Position numbers and translations under genes: made by a program. From contig NZ_JACCBF010000001.1 of assembly GCF_013409625.1 (NCBI RefSeq), forward strand, positions 3,537,001 through 3,601,000: a DNA stretch of 64,000 nt, read 5' to 3'. Below are positions 26,103 to 35,027 of this stretch, piece by piece (within the stretch, counting starts at the first letter, position 1; every line of letters starts with the position of its first letter). The notes under the pieces were generated by a model that had not been told where the DNA came from, did not search any database, and saw only the letters and a list, made by a program, of their open reading frames with translations. This DNA is from Nocardioides kongjuensis (GTDB lineage Bacteria > Actinomycetota > Actinomycetes > Propionibacteriales > Nocardioidaceae).

Positions 26103-27575
26103 GTGACCGCACCCGACCTCGTGCTTCCCCCTTGCGACTTCACCGTGTTCGGCGGCACCGGCGACCTGGCCCTACGCAAGCTGCTGCCCGGCCTCTACGA
26201 GCAGGAGCGTCGCCGTCAGCTGCCGGCCGGCACCCGGATCATCGGTGTCTCCCGCAGCCCGCTCGACGACGCCGGCTACCGCGACCTCGTCACCCGTGCC
26301 CTCTTCGAGCACGTCGCCGAGGACCACCTCGAGGCCGGCGCCCTGCACCGGCTGACCGCCCGCCTGCACCACCTCACCCTCGACGTCGGCTCCGCCGAGG
26401 GCTGGGACCGGCTGCACGGGCTGCTCAAGGACCGCCCGGACCGTCCTGCCGGTGAGGAGGCGACCCGGATCCACTACCTCGCCGTCGCCTCCGGCCTGTT
26501 CGGCCCGATCTGCGACCGGCTCGACGACCTCGGCCTGGTCACCCCGCAGTGCCGCGTCGTCCTCGAGAAGCCGATCGGCGCCGACCTCGCGTCGTCGCGA
26601 CAGGTCAACGACGCCGTCGGCCGGGTCTTCGAGGAGCGGCAGATCTTCCGCATCGACCACTACCTGGGCAAGGAGAGCGTGCAGAACCTGCTCGTCACGC
26701 GGTTCGCCAACGTCTTCCTCGAGCCGATCTGGAACTCCCGCTGGGTCGACCACGTGCAGATCACCGTCGCCGAGACCCTCGGCGTCGGTGACCGCGGCGG
26801 CTACTACGACCAGGCCGGCGCGCTGCGCGACATGGTCCAGAACCACCTCCTGCAGCTGCTCTGCCTGGTCGCGATGGAGCCACCCTCGTACGTCGGTGGA
26901 GATGCCCACGACGCCGTCCGTGACGAGAAGCTCAAGGTGCTGCGTGCTCTCGCCCCGCTCACCGGCGACGACGTCGACCGGGCGACCGTGCGCGGCCAGT
27001 ACACGACGTACGGCACCGAGCTCGGGCACCCCAGCACCACCGAGACCTTCGTCGCGCTGCGCGCGGAGGTGCAGAACTGGCGGTGGTCGGGGGTGCCGTT
27101 CTACCTGCGCACCGGGAAACGCCTGGCCCGCCAGGAGTCGACGATCGAGGTCGTCTTCAAGGAGCCGCCGCACGCGATGTTCCCCGACAGCGAGGGCGTC
27201 ACGACGCCCAACCGGCTGACCATCCGGATGCAGCCCGACGAGGGCATGCAGCTGCACCTGACCGCCAAGCACCCCGGGCCCGGCGGGATCCGGCTGCACC
27301 CGGCGTCCCTCGACCTGAGCTGGGCCGAGGCCTTCGACGAGCGCAGCCCGGAGCCGTACGAGCGGTTGCTCCGCGACGTGATGCGCGGCGTCCCGACCCT
27401 GTTCATGCGCCGCGACGAGGTCGAGGCCGCGTGGGGCTGGGTCGAGCCGATCCTCGCGCGCTGGCACGAGGCCGGCGTCGAACCCGTCCGCTACCACCCC
27501 GGCACCGAGGGACCGGCCGCCGCCGAGCGACTGCTGGCCCGGGACGGCCGCACCTGGCAGGAAGGCACCCGATGA
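26103..27575 (+). CDS. zwf: Glucose-6-phosphate 1-dehydrogenase
   Basis: Oxidises glucose 6-phosphate to 6-phosphogluconolactone with NADP, feeding the Entner-Doudoroff and pentose phosphate routes. The 490-residue product has the coenzyme motif [11 protein letters not shown] near residue 16 and the catalytic RIDHYLGKE near 183; YLRTGKRL lies in the C-terminal half. GTG 26103 gives normal length. The next gene begins within its stop codon (ATGA). Control by the divergent ROK protein is likely. No lactonase gene is in this operon. Confidence 0.95.
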   Translation: MTAPDLVLPPCDFTVFGGTGDLALRKLLPGLYEQERRRQLPAGTRIIGVSRSPLDDAGYRDLVTRALFEHVAEDHLEAGALHRLTARLHHLTLDVGSAEGWDRLHGLLKDRPDRPAGEEATRIHYLAVASGLFGPICDRLDDLGLVTPQCRVVLEKPIGADLASSRQVNDAVGRVFEERQIFRIDHYLGKESVQNLLVTRFANVFLEPIWNSRWVDHVQITVAETLGVGDRGGYYDQAGALRDMVQNHLLQLLCLVAMEPPSYVGGDAHDAVRDEKLKVLRALAPLTGDDVDRATVRGQYTTYGTELGHPSTTETFVALRAEVQNWRWSGVPFYLRTGKRLARQESTIEVVFKEPPHAMFPDSEGVTTPNRLTIRMQPDEGMQLHLTAKHPGPGGIRLHPASLDLSWAEAFDERSPEPYERLLRDVMRGVPTLFMRRDEVEAAWGWVEPILARWHEAGVEPVRYHPGTEGPAAAERLLARDGRTWQEGTR

Positions 27576-29422
27576 ACGACCTCCACCCCGTCCTGGCCGA
27601 CGTCACGCAACGCCTCGTCGAGCGCAGCGCCGCCACCCGGTCGGCGTACCTCGACCGGGTCCGGGCGGCCGCCGTCCGCGGCCCGGCCCGCGGTCGGCTC
27701 GCGTGCGCCAACCTCGCACACGGATTCGCCGCCGCCGAGGGCAGCGCGAAGACCGAGCTCGCCCGCGGACAGAAGCCCAACCTGGCGATCGTCACCAGCT
27801 ACAACGACATGCTCTCCGCGCACCAGCCCTACGGGGCCTACCCGCCCGTGCTCAAGGACGCGGTGATCCGCGCCGGCGGGCTGGCGCAGGTCGCCGGCGG
27901 CGTGCCCGCGATGTGCGACGGCATCACCCAGGGCCGCGACGGCATGCAGCTCTCGCTCTACAGCCGCGACGTGATCGCGATGTCGACCGCGATCGCGCTC
28001 TCCCACGACATGTTCGACGCGGCGCTGCTGCTCGGCGTCTGCGACAAGATCGTGCCCGGCCTGCTGATCGGCGCGCTGTCCTTCGGGCACCTGCCGACCG
28101 TCTTCGTGCCGGCCGGGCCGATGACGTCCGGGCTGCCCAACGGCGAGAAGGCCCGGGTCCGCCAGGCGTACGCCGAGGGGAAGGCCGGGCGCGAGGAGCT
28201 GCTCGAGGCCGAGGCGGCGTCGTACCACTCGAAGGGGACGTGCACCTTCTACGGCACCGCCAACTCCAACCAGCTGCTGATGGAGGTGATGGGCCTGCAC
28301 CTGCCGGGCTCGTCCTTCGTCAACCCGGACACGCCCCTGCGCGAGGCGCTCACCCGGGAGGCGGCCGCGGTGGCGGTGCGCCGGGCGGCCGACGCCGCTC
28401 CGGGGATCGGCGAGCTGGTCGACGAGAAGGTCGTGCTCAACGCCTGCGTCGCGCTGCTCGCCAGCGGAGGATCGACCAACCACACGCTGCACCTGGTCGC
28501 GATCGCCCGCGCTGCGGGGATCCTGCTGACCTGGGACGACCTCGCGGACCTGTCGGCCGTCGTACCGCTGCTGGCGCGGGTCTACCCCAACGGCGCCGCC
28601 GACGTGAACCACTTCCACGCCGCCGGCGGGATCGGCTTCCTGGTGCGGACCCTGCTCGACGCCGGCCTGCTGCACGAGGACGTCGAGACGATCGCCGGGC
28701 CCGGGCTGCGGCGCTACACCGCGGAGCCCGTCCTCGTCGACGGCGAGCTGTCGTGGCGGCCCGGCCCGACGTCGAGCCTCGACCTCGACGTGCTGCGGCC
28801 CGCCGCCGCGCCCTTCTCGGCCGACGGCGGCGTGAAGGTCGTGCGCGGACCGATCGGGACCGGGGTGGTGAAGACGTCGGCCGTCGCGGTCGAGCACCGC
28901 ACCGTCTCCGCACCGGCCCGGGTCTTCGACGACCAGCACGACTTCCTGGCCGCCTTCGCCGCCGGCGAGCTGGACGGCATCGACCTGGTCGCGGTGATCC
29001 GCTACCAGGGGCCCGCCGCCAACGGCATGCCCGAGCTGCACAAGCTGACCCCGGCGCTCGGGGTGCTGCAGGACCGCGGGCAGAAGGTCGCGATCGTGAC
29101 CGACGGCCGGATGTCCGGCGCCTCGGGCAAGGTCCCCGCCGCCATCCACGTCACCCCCGAGGCCGCCCTCGGCGGTCCGCTCTCCCGGGTCCGCGACGGC
29201 GACGTGATCACGCTCGACGCCGATGCGGGGCTGCTGACCGTCACCGCCGACCTGGCCGGACGCCCGGCCGAGGGCTCCGCAGCGGCGGGCGAGGCCTGGG
29301 CCGGGACCGGCCGCGAGCTGTTCGCCGCGTTCCGTGCCACGGTCGGCCCGGCCGACCAGGGCGCCTCGATCTTCCCCGTCCCCGCTGCTGCTTCCCCGGA
29401 GGTTCCCCTTGTCCGCGCCTGA
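27572..29422 (+). CDS. edd: Phosphogluconate dehydratase
   Basis: Converts 6-phosphogluconate to 2-keto-3-deoxy-6-phosphogluconate. The 616-residue sequence is a full IlvD/Edd family member: [55 protein letters not shown] and [20 protein letters not shown], with the cysteines expected to hold the iron-sulfur cluster. It overlaps zwf by four bases and is followed by eda, giving a complete Entner-Doudoroff pair. Confidence 0.95.
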   Translation: MNDLHPVLADVTQRLVERSAATRSAYLDRVRAAAVRGPARGRLACANLAHGFAAAEGSAKTELARGQKPNLAIVTSYNDMLSAHQPYGAYPPVLKDAVIRAGGLAQVAGGVPAMCDGITQGRDGMQLSLYSRDVIAMSTAIALSHDMFDAALLLGVCDKIVPGLLIGALSFGHLPTVFVPAGPMTSGLPNGEKARVRQAYAEGKAGREELLEAEAASYHSKGTCTFYGTANSNQLLMEVMGLHLPGSSFVNPDTPLREALTREAAAVAVRRAADAAPGIGELVDEKVVLNACVALLASGGSTNHTLHLVAIARAAGILLTWDDLADLSAVVPLLARVYPNGAADVNHFHAAGGIGFLVRTLLDAGLLHEDVETIAGPGLRRYTAEPVLVDGELSWRPGPTSSLDLDVLRPAAAPFSADGGVKVVRGPIGTGVVKTSAVAVEHRTVSAPARVFDDQHDFLAAFAAGELDGIDLVAVIRYQGPAANGMPELHKLTPALGVLQDRGQKVAIVTDGRMSGASGKVPAAIHVTPEAALGGPLSRVRDGDVITLDADAGLLTVTADLAGRPAEGSAAAGEAWAGTGRELFAAFRATVGPADQGASIFPVPAAASPEVPLVRA

Positions 29423-30032
29423 GTCCGCGCTCGACCTGGTCCCCGTGCTCCCGGTCGTCGTCATCGACGACCTGGCGACCGCCGTACCCATCGCCCGTGC
29501 GCTCGTCGACGGCGGGCTGCCCGCGATCGAGCTCACCCTGCGCACGCCGGCGGCGCTCGACGCGATCCGCCTGATCGCGGCCGAGGTGCCCGAGATCGCG
29601 CTCGGCGCGGGCACGATCGTCACGCCCTCCCAGGCGTCGGCAGCGGTCGCCGCAGGCGCGGGCTTCCTGGTCTCCCCCGGCTGCACCCCCGCGCTGCTGG
29701 CGGCGATGCAGGACACCGGCGTGCCCTTCCTGCCCGGCACCTCGACCGTCTCCGAGGTGATGTCCGTGCTCGAGGCCGGCGTGACGGAGATGAAGTTCTT
29801 CCCCGCCGAGGCGGCCGGCGGGGCGCCGTACCTGCGCGCGGTCTCCGGCCCCCTCCCCCAGGCCCGGTTCTGCCCGACCGGCGGCGTCACGCCCGCGTCG
29901 GCGCCCGGCTACCTGGCCCTGCCCAACGTCGGCTGCGTCGGAGGCTCGTGGCTCACCCCAGCCGACGCCGTGGCCGCCGGGGACTGGGAGCGGATCAGCA
30001 AGCTCGCCGCGGAGGCCGCCGCGCTGCGGTGA
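29409..30032 (+). CDS. eda: KDPG aldolase
   Basis: Splits 2-keto-3-deoxy-6-phosphogluconate into pyruvate and glyceraldehyde 3-phosphate, the last step of the pathway. The Schiff-base Lys129 stands in [13 protein letters not shown], Glu41 in AIELTLRT, and the phosphate site in PTGGV. The likely start is TTG 29409, six bases after GGAGG at 29398-29402 and overlapping the end of edd; a rare start that may lower its level. The product is 207 residues. Confidence 0.93.
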   Translation: MSAPESALDLVPVLPVVVIDDLATAVPIARALVDGGLPAIELTLRTPAALDAIRLIAAEVPEIALGAGTIVTPSQASAAVAAGAGFLVSPGCTPALLAAMQDTGVPFLPGTSTVSEVMSVLEAGVTEMKFFPAEAAGGAPYLRAVSGPLPQARFCPTGGVTPASAPGYLALPNVGCVGGSWLTPADAVAAGDWERISKLAAEAAALR

Positions 30033-30035
30033 TCG

Positions 30036-30611
30036 TCAGGCGCGGCGGCCGAGGAGGGCCAGCAGCTCGACCAGCGGGGTCGCGCCGTCCGGCACGGGCA
30101 GCACCGGGCCGAAGGCCGGGCCCCGCTCGGCGGCCGCCTCGGGCGTCGAGAACGGGCGGGCGAAGGCGAGGCAGGCGGCGACATCGGTGTCGCTGGCCGC
30201 GAAGGGCCGCCCGAGGGCGGTGGCGAGGTCCCAGCCGTGGACCACGACCTCGTTGAGGGCGACGGCCGCAGCGACGTCACCGGGCAGGTCGAGGCCGCCA
30301 GCGGCGGTCATCCCGTCGTACGCCGCCGGGTCCCGCCACGCGTCGGCGAGCTGCCCGAGGTCCGACGCGATCCGCTCGCGCCAGCCGTCCTCCAGCCGGG
30401 AGGCGTCACCGCTGCCGCCCTGCTCCGAGCCGGGCGCGGGCGACTTCCGGGCCGCCTCGGTGAAGGCCCGGGCGAGGCCGCCGACGTGGTCGACGAGGTC
30501 ACCGACGGAGTAGGCCGGGCACGGGGTCGGGAGGGTGAGCTGGTCGTCGCTCACCGAGGTCACCAGATCGCGCAGCGTGGCGGTGGCGGGTCCGAGATCG
30601 AGGGGGGTCAT
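30036..30611 (-). CDS. TIGR03086/maleylpyruvate isomerase family protein
   Basis: A 191-residue helical protein of the DinB/mycothiol-dependent maleylpyruvate isomerase superfamily: PTPCPAYSVGDLVDHVGGL contains the first metal-ligand His, and ALNEVVVHGWDLATALG the second His pair. Such proteins use a metal site and often mycothiol as cofactor; the substrate is unknown. ATG 30611 start. It converges with eda and is the last gene of the block that includes tadA. Confidence 0.85.
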   Translation of the reverse strand: MTPLDLGPATATLRDLVTSVSDDQLTLPTPCPAYSVGDLVDHVGGLARAFTEAARKSPAPGSEQGGSGDASRLEDGWRERIASDLGQLADAWRDPAAYDGMTAAGGLDLPGDVAAAVALNEVVVHGWDLATALGRPFAASDTDVAACLAFARPFSTPEAAAERGPAFGPVLPVPDGATPLVELLALLGRRA

Positions 30612-30642
30612 GACCGGTACCGACTCCTCGACCGCCACGGAC

Positions 30643-31110
30643 TCATCGGCGCTGGGAGGCGAAGAAGCCGTCGAGCAGCGCGACCGACTCGTCGGCGAGC
30701 ACCCCGGCGAGGACCTCGGGGCGGTGGTTGAGCCGGCGGTCGCGTACGACGTCCCACAACGAGCCGACGGCGCCGGCCTTGTCGTCGTACGCACCGAACA
30801 CGACCCGGTCGACCCGGGACAGGACGGCCGCACCGGCGCACATGGTGCACGGCTCGAGGGTGACCACGAGGGTGCAGCCGGTGAGGCGCCACTCGCCCCG
30901 GGCGGCCGCTGCCTCCCGCAGGGCGACCACCTCGGCGTGGCCGGTCGGGTCGGCGTCGCGCTCGCGGACGTTGCGGCCCGTGCCGAGGACGACGCCGTCG
31001 TCGGACACGACGACGGCACCGATGGGCACGTCACCCGTGGCGAGGGCGGCGGCGGCCTCGGCGAGAGCGGCGCGCATCGGCTCCTCCCAGCGGGCGAGCG
31101 GTGCGCTCAT
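30643..31110 (-). CDS. tadA: tRNA adenosine deaminase
   Basis: Deaminates adenosine 34 to inosine in tRNA-Arg(ACG). The zinc site is complete: His58-Ala-Glu60 (TGHAEV) and Cys88/Cys91 (EPCTMC). The 155-residue length is normal. Its ATG overlaps the TGA of a tiny ORF made by junction repeat B, and upstream is the gene for the TadA-associated protein usually found next to tadA in Actinobacteria. Confidence 0.93.
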   Translation of the reverse strand: MSAPLARWEEPMRAALAEAAAALATGDVPIGAVVVSDDGVVLGTGRNVRERDADPTGHAEVVALREAAAARGEWRLTGCTLVVTLEPCTMCAGAAVLSRVDRVVFGAYDDKAGAVGSLWDVVRDRRLNHRPEVLAGVLADESVALLDGFFASQRR

Positions 31111-31175
31111 GCGGGGTCCCCGACGAGTTGTTCGGCGCAGCGGAGCGGGGGAGAAGAACTCGGTGGGGTGTTCAC
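31107..31175 (-). CDS. Coupled 22-residue ORF encoded by junction repeat B
   Basis: Starts at GTG 31175, which overlaps the upstream gene's TGA, and its own TGA overlaps the tadA ATG. The peptide opens VNTPPSSSPPLRC and ends GDPA, matching the ORF at 7684-7752. The reading frame thus bridges two genes by two stop-start overlaps. A coupling role is inferred; no independent protein function is claimed. Confidence 0.45.
   Translation of the reverse strand: MNTPPSSSPPLRCAEQLVGDPA
31113..31174. repeat. Junction repeat B (covarying hairpin element)
   Basis: Same layout as copy A: GGGGTCCCCGACGAGTTGTT at one end, GAAGAACTCGGTGGGGTG at the other, and a purine-rich loop. The arm is CGAGTT here in place of CGAAGTT, and the opposite arm changes to match (AACTCG for AACTTCG), so pairing is kept. 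Confidence 0.7.
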
Positions 31176-31660
31176 GCGGAGGTCAGGCCGACGGTGTCGT
31201 CGAAGAGGTCGCCGAAGCCGAGGCCGCGGGCGATCTCGGAGAGCATCTCGTCGGGGTACAGCTCGTCGTCGTCGAGGATCGCGGCGAGGTCCATCGCGTC
31301 GACGCCGAGGTCGCTGAGCAGCTCGAGGTCGCCGGCGGGCTCGGGGTCGTCCTCGTCCTCGACCGGCGGCAGGCCGAGGTGCTCGAGCACGACAGCGGCC
31401 ACCTCCCACTCGGTCGCGGCGGTGATGTCGGAGAGCATCACCCGGGTGCGTGGCCCGGTGACGCGGACGACCACGAAGAAGTCCTCCTCGACCGCGACCA
31501 GGCCCACGGCCCCACCGTCACCGGGGAAGCGCCGCAGCGCAGCGGCGAGGGTCTCGACGTCGGTGGCGTGGTCGGGCGACAGCTCGGCCACCTGCCACAC
31601 GCCCTCCTCGCGGTAGGCGGCGAGGGCGAAGTCCACCGATTCGATGGCCGTGGCGGTCAT
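31172..31660 (-). CDS. tRNA adenosine deaminase-associated protein
   Basis: A 162-residue acidic protein (ESVDFALAAYREEGVWQVAEL; LGVDAMDLAAILDDDELYPDE) of the family encoded beside tadA in Actinobacteria. It is presumed to assist TadA or tRNA handling, but no activity is established. It precedes tadA on the same strand, separated only by the coupled repeat ORF. Confidence 0.85.
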   Translation of the reverse strand: MTATAIESVDFALAAYREEGVWQVAELSPDHATDVETLAAALRRFPGDGGAVGLVAVEEDFFVVVRVTGPRTRVMLSDITAATEWEVAAVVLEHLGLPPVEDEDDPEPAGDLELLSDLGVDAMDLAAILDDDELYPDEMLSEIARGLGFGDLFDDTVGLTSA

Positions 31661-31827
31661 GCGTCAAGCGTGGCACGGGACCGGTCACAGGACCAGAGGG
31701 TTTCCGCTCCGACGACATCCAGCCCGGACTCGGCCGAACGACCTGCGTCCACGGGTCGCCGCGCCCGCTCGCTCGGCGAGGTCGACGCCCGCCGGACCGC
31801 CGGTCCCCACTCGGCGGCTCGTGCGGC

Positions 31828-32430
31828 TCATCCAGCGACGCCACCGTCCGCGACCGGGGTCGCGTACCAGACGGTGCGGTGGGTCCACCGGCCCGGACCG
31901 AGGCGCGTGCCCGAGCACACCACGATGACGAGCTGCTCGGGTCCCCACCAGCGGAAGGCCTTCCTGCGCGGGACCTTCGCGGCGCCGTACTCCTTGCGCT
32001 GGGTGACCTGGTAGCAAGCCACCGCGGAGCCGTTGCCGAGCTCGAGGCGGTCCCCCGCGCGCAGCGAGCGCAGCAGCGCGTTGCCGAGCGCGGAGCCGTC
32101 GGGCCAGGTGTGCGCGGCCATGATCACGGTGCCCTCGCCGTCGCCGGGCAGGGCCTGCGGGTCGAGGCCCATCAGCCACTTGCCGCGCTTCGAGACCGGC
32201 GGGGTGCCGACCGCCCCGGACGCGGTACGACGCACACGGACCACTCGCGCGGAGCGACCGATCGCCGGGATGCTCGCCGTCGAGGGGTGGAACGGGGCAG
32301 GAGGGCTCACACACGCCCGGGCTGCACGGGACGGCGGGGCGGGCGCATCGGCCGACGCGCCGGGCACGACGGCACCGGCGAACGCGACGGTGAGGACCGC
32401 AGCGGCGGCGGTACGGCGGGCGCGGCTCAC
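31828..32430 (-). CDS. Stand-alone sortase (class E/F-like)
   Basis: Exported cysteine transpeptidase of 200 residues. The N-terminal hydrophobic segment (AAAAVLTVAFAGAVVPGASA) is a signal peptide or anchor. The catalytic set is visible: His107 in MAAHTWPDGSALGN, Cys172 in LVIVVCSGT and Arg185 in THRTVWYA. GTG 32430 follows GAGGAC. No gene with a complete LPXTG-type sorting signal lies nearby; the TPATG tail of the protein at 3475-5325 is incomplete. Palindrome copy 5 is 116 bases upstream, and a NarL-type regulator gene lies beyond it on the same strand. Confidence 0.85.
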   Translation of the reverse strand: MSRARRTAAAAVLTVAFAGAVVPGASADAPAPPSRAARACVSPPAPFHPSTASIPAIGRSARVVRVRRTASGAVGTPPVSKRGKWLMGLDPQALPGDGEGTVIMAAHTWPDGSALGNALLRSLRAGDRLELGNGSAVACYQVTQRKEYGAAKVPRRKAFRWWGPEQLVIVVCSGTRLGPGRWTHRTVWYATPVADGGVAG

Positions 32431-32545
32431 GTCGGGTCCTCGCTTCTCGAGCAGGGGGAGGGAAGGCCAAAGCGATCCCAAGGATCGGCACGGACGCTAG
32501 GCGGGCTCGCGAGGCGACCTTCGCGCCTTGCTCGAATCGACCGGG

Positions 32546-32568
32546 AAATGTCCCCCGAAAGGGGGACA
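32546..32568 (-). promoter_or_regulatory. Palindromic motif, copy 5
   Basis: On the minus strand TGTCCCCCTTTCGGGGGACA followed by TTT; the eight-base stem is perfect. It lies between the NarL-type regulator gene (ends 32631) and the sortase gene (starts 32430). A terminator for the former is possible, but the CATTTCCCG flank matches copy 4. Confidence 0.5.
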
Positions 32569-32630
32569 GAAAAGCCGCCAGGGGTCCGATTTCCCGACCC
32601 CTTCTCGGGTGAGAGAGCAATACCAGCGAC

Positions 32631-33347
32631 TCACTCGGCGCGGGCGTCCTGCGACGGGATCATCAGGCCGTCGCGGATGGCCTCGCGGTTGAGGTCGATC
32701 TTGGTCCGCACCGGACGCCCGGCCTCGGCGTACTTCGCCTTCACGCGCTCCAGGTACTTCTTGACGGTGTCCCGCTTGACTCCGAGCGCGACGGCCACGG
32801 CGTCGAGGGTCAGGCCGGAGGCGTAGAGGACCAGGGCACGCTCCTCCTGGTCGCTCAGCCGCGGCCGCCGGGCGTCGCCGGCCATCACGCTCGCCAGCTC
32901 CGGCGTGATCCACTGACGGCGCTCGAGGACCGCCCACACCGCGGCGACGATGTCGTCCTCGCTGTCCCTCTTCCCGACGAAACCGGACACTCCGGCCCGG
33001 ATCATCGAACGCACCAGGGGCACGGAGGCCATCGCCGAGAGGACCAGGACGCGCAGTCCCGAGCGCACCAGCCGCTCGACGACGGCCGGGTCGGCGTCGC
33101 GCCCCCGGTCGACGACGAGGTCCAGGACCACCACGTGCGGCCGGGTCAGCGGGGTGCCCGCCGCCATCCACGCCACGAGCTCGTCGAGCGTCTCGCACGA
33201 GTGCACGACCCGCAGCCCGGTCTGGCGACCGAGGAGCTCCTCGGTCCGCAGCCGTTGGAGCCGGTGGTCCTCGACGATCGCCACGCGCCAGTACCCGGGC
33301 ACTGCCTCGTGCGCCTCGTCCACGGGCACAGTCCTCCTCGTCCTCAC
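32631..33347 (-). CDS. NarL/LuxR-type response regulator (paralogue 2)
   Basis: Response regulator closely similar to the one at 8324-8992 along its full length, including WRVAIVEDH, Asp76 in VVVLDLVVDRG, FVGKRDSE and the HTH LSDQEERALVLYASGLTL. It has the same basic tail (AGRPVRTKIDLNREAIRDG). No sensor kinase gene adjoins it, so the kinase at 9073 is the nearest candidate partner. Starts at GTG 33347, 33329 and 33323 are all possible; the last lies a good distance behind AGGAGG. It is just upstream of the sortase gene. Confidence 0.82.
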   Translation of the reverse strand: MRTRRTVPVDEAHEAVPGYWRVAIVEDHRLQRLRTEELLGRQTGLRVVHSCETLDELVAWMAAGTPLTRPHVVVLDLVVDRGRDADPAVVERLVRSGLRVLVLSAMASVPLVRSMIRAGVSGFVGKRDSEDDIVAAVWAVLERRQWITPELASVMAGDARRPRLSDQEERALVLYASGLTLDAVAVALGVKRDTVKKYLERVKAKYAEAGRPVRTKIDLNREAIRDGLMIPSQDARAE

Positions 33348-33564
33348 TCATCGCCTGAATTCCGCTCCCCCGGCGAATCGGACGGATCTTGACATGTCCT
33401 CATGACGCGATGTCGGGCACGGAATTCCGATTTCGCGTGGTTCGACCGAAGAATTCCGGCGCGGGCCCGGAATCAATTCCGCCACCTTCGCCCGGCCGGC
33501 CCTGCGCGTCCTCCCGACGCGCTCGACTGCCACACGGGCATCGCGGTGTCCTAGGCTCACCACC
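33348..33564. promoter_or_regulatory. Divergent promoter region with repeated GAATTCCG
   Basis: This 217-base gap between the regulator gene and upp is less GC-rich than its surroundings. GAATTCCG occurs at 33357-33364, 33422-33429 and 33451-33458, and a partial inverse CCGGAAT at 33468-33474. A TTGACA stands at 33390-33395. The repeated self-complementary GGAATTCC core could bind a regulator; no gene seen. Confidence 0.4.
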
Positions 33565-34209
33565 ATGCGCACCCTGGTCGTGGATCACCCCCTCGTCGCC
33601 CACAAGCTGACCGTGCTCCGCGACAGGGAAACCGACTCCCCGACCTTCCGGTCCCTGGCCGACGAGCTGGTCACCCTGCTGGCCTACGAGGCCACCCGCG
33701 ACGTCCGCGTCGAGCCGACCGAGATCGAGACGCCGGTGGCGCCGACGACCGGCACCCGGCTCGCGACGCCCCGCCCGCTCGTCGTTCCCATCCTGCGGGC
33801 CGGCCTCGGCATGCTCGACGGCATGGTCCGGCTGCTGCCGACCGCCGAGGTGGGCTTCCTGGGCATGGTCCGCAACGAGGAGACGCTCGAGGCGACGACG
33901 TACGCCGAGCGCCTGCCGGAGGACCTGTCCGGGCGCCAGTGCTACGTGGTCGACCCGATGCTCGCCACCGGCGGCACCCTCGCGGCGGCGATCCGCTTCC
34001 TGGTGGACCGCGGCGCCGACCACATCACCGCGGTGTGCCTGCTGGCCGCCCCCGAGGGCTGCGCGCGCCTCGAGGAGGAGCTGGGCGACCTCGAGATCCC
34101 GGTGACCATCGTCACCGCGGCGATGGACGAGCGGCTCAACGAGAAGGGCTACATCGTCCCGGGACTCGGCGACGCCGGCGACCGGATGTACGGCATCGCC
34201 GCAGGCTGA
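33565..34209 (+). CDS. upp: Uracil phosphoribosyltransferase
   Basis: Salvage enzyme joining uracil and PRPP to make UMP. The 214-residue product has the PRPP loop [16 protein letters not shown] and the uracil-site C-terminus ([19 protein letters not shown]). Start ATG 33565. It stands alone with its own promoter region. Confidence 0.95.
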   Translation: MRTLVVDHPLVAHKLTVLRDRETDSPTFRSLADELVTLLAYEATRDVRVEPTEIETPVAPTTGTRLATPRPLVVPILRAGLGMLDGMVRLLPTAEVGFLGMVRNEETLEATTYAERLPEDLSGRQCYVVDPMLATGGTLAAAIRFLVDRGADHITAVCLLAAPEGCARLEEELGDLEIPVTIVTAAMDERLNEKGYIVPGLGDAGDRMYGIAAG

Positions 34210-34247
34210 GACCTCAGGCGGGCGGCCGCGGGGCCGATGGACCCCGC

Positions 34248-34877
34248 ATGACCCGCAGTCCGTTCGTCCGGATCGCCGCCACCGGCGCCGTCGCGGCCCT
34301 CGCCCTGGCGACCACGGTCCTGACCGGCCCGGCGTACGCCGCCCGGGACCGTGACCACGACCGCATGCCCGACCGCTGGGAGGCCCGCCACGGCCTCGAC
34401 CCGCGCAAGGCCGACGCCCGCAAGGACGCCGACCACGACGGGCTCACCAACCTGGTGGAGTACCGGCGGCGCTCGGACCCGACGGACGAGGACACCGACG
34501 ACGACGGGCAGGACGACGGCGACGAGGTCCACGACCGCACGGGGAGCACCCGCTTGCTCCGCGCGGACACCGACCGCGACGGCGTACCGGACGGCGACGA
34601 GGACAGCGACGGCGACGGGGTCGCGAACGAGGACGAGGACGACCTCCGCGAGAGCTGCCGCGCCGACGACGACGACACCGACCGCGACGGGGTCGACGAC
34701 GAGGACGAGAACGACGCCGTCGACGACGACGCGCCGGACGACCTGACGTCCGACGACGGGACCGACGACGGGACCGACGACGGGACCGACGACGACTCGA
34801 GCGATCGCTGCGCCTCCCACCACGGCGGGGACGAGTCCTCCGACGACGACGCCGACGACCCGGATCTCGACGACTGA
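34248..34877 (+). CDS. Secreted Asp-rich protein with thrombospondin type 3-like calcium repeats
   Basis: A 209-residue exported protein. The signal peptide ends near AYAA-RD. DxDxDG-type calcium-binding repeats follow (RDHDRMPDRWEARHGLDP, DADHDGLTNLVEYRRRSDP, DTDRDGVPDGDEDSDGDG), and the second half is low-complexity Asp/Glu/Ser with three copies of DDGT encoded by a perfect 12-base tandem repeat at 34752-34787. The fold would depend on calcium. There is no sorting signal or anchor. Surface or extracellular role inferred. Confidence 0.75.
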   Translation: MTRSPFVRIAATGAVAALALATTVLTGPAYAARDRDHDRMPDRWEARHGLDPRKADARKDADHDGLTNLVEYRRRSDPTDEDTDDDGQDDGDEVHDRTGSTRLLRADTDRDGVPDGDEDSDGDGVANEDEDDLRESCRADDDDTDRDGVDDEDENDAVDDDAPDDLTSDDGTDDGTDDGTDDDSSDRCASHHGGDESSDDDADDPDLDD

Positions 34878-35027
34878 GCCTGCCCCGGACGAGCCGCCGT
34901 CCACCCCGGTCCCACTGAGCGCAACGGGTATCCCCTAGATGTACGTCACACGTAAGACGGGCCCCGTGAAGGGGTGAGGTCTGTGTAACTTGGCTCGCGC
35001 TGTATCCACAGAATGGCTGGAGGCTCG

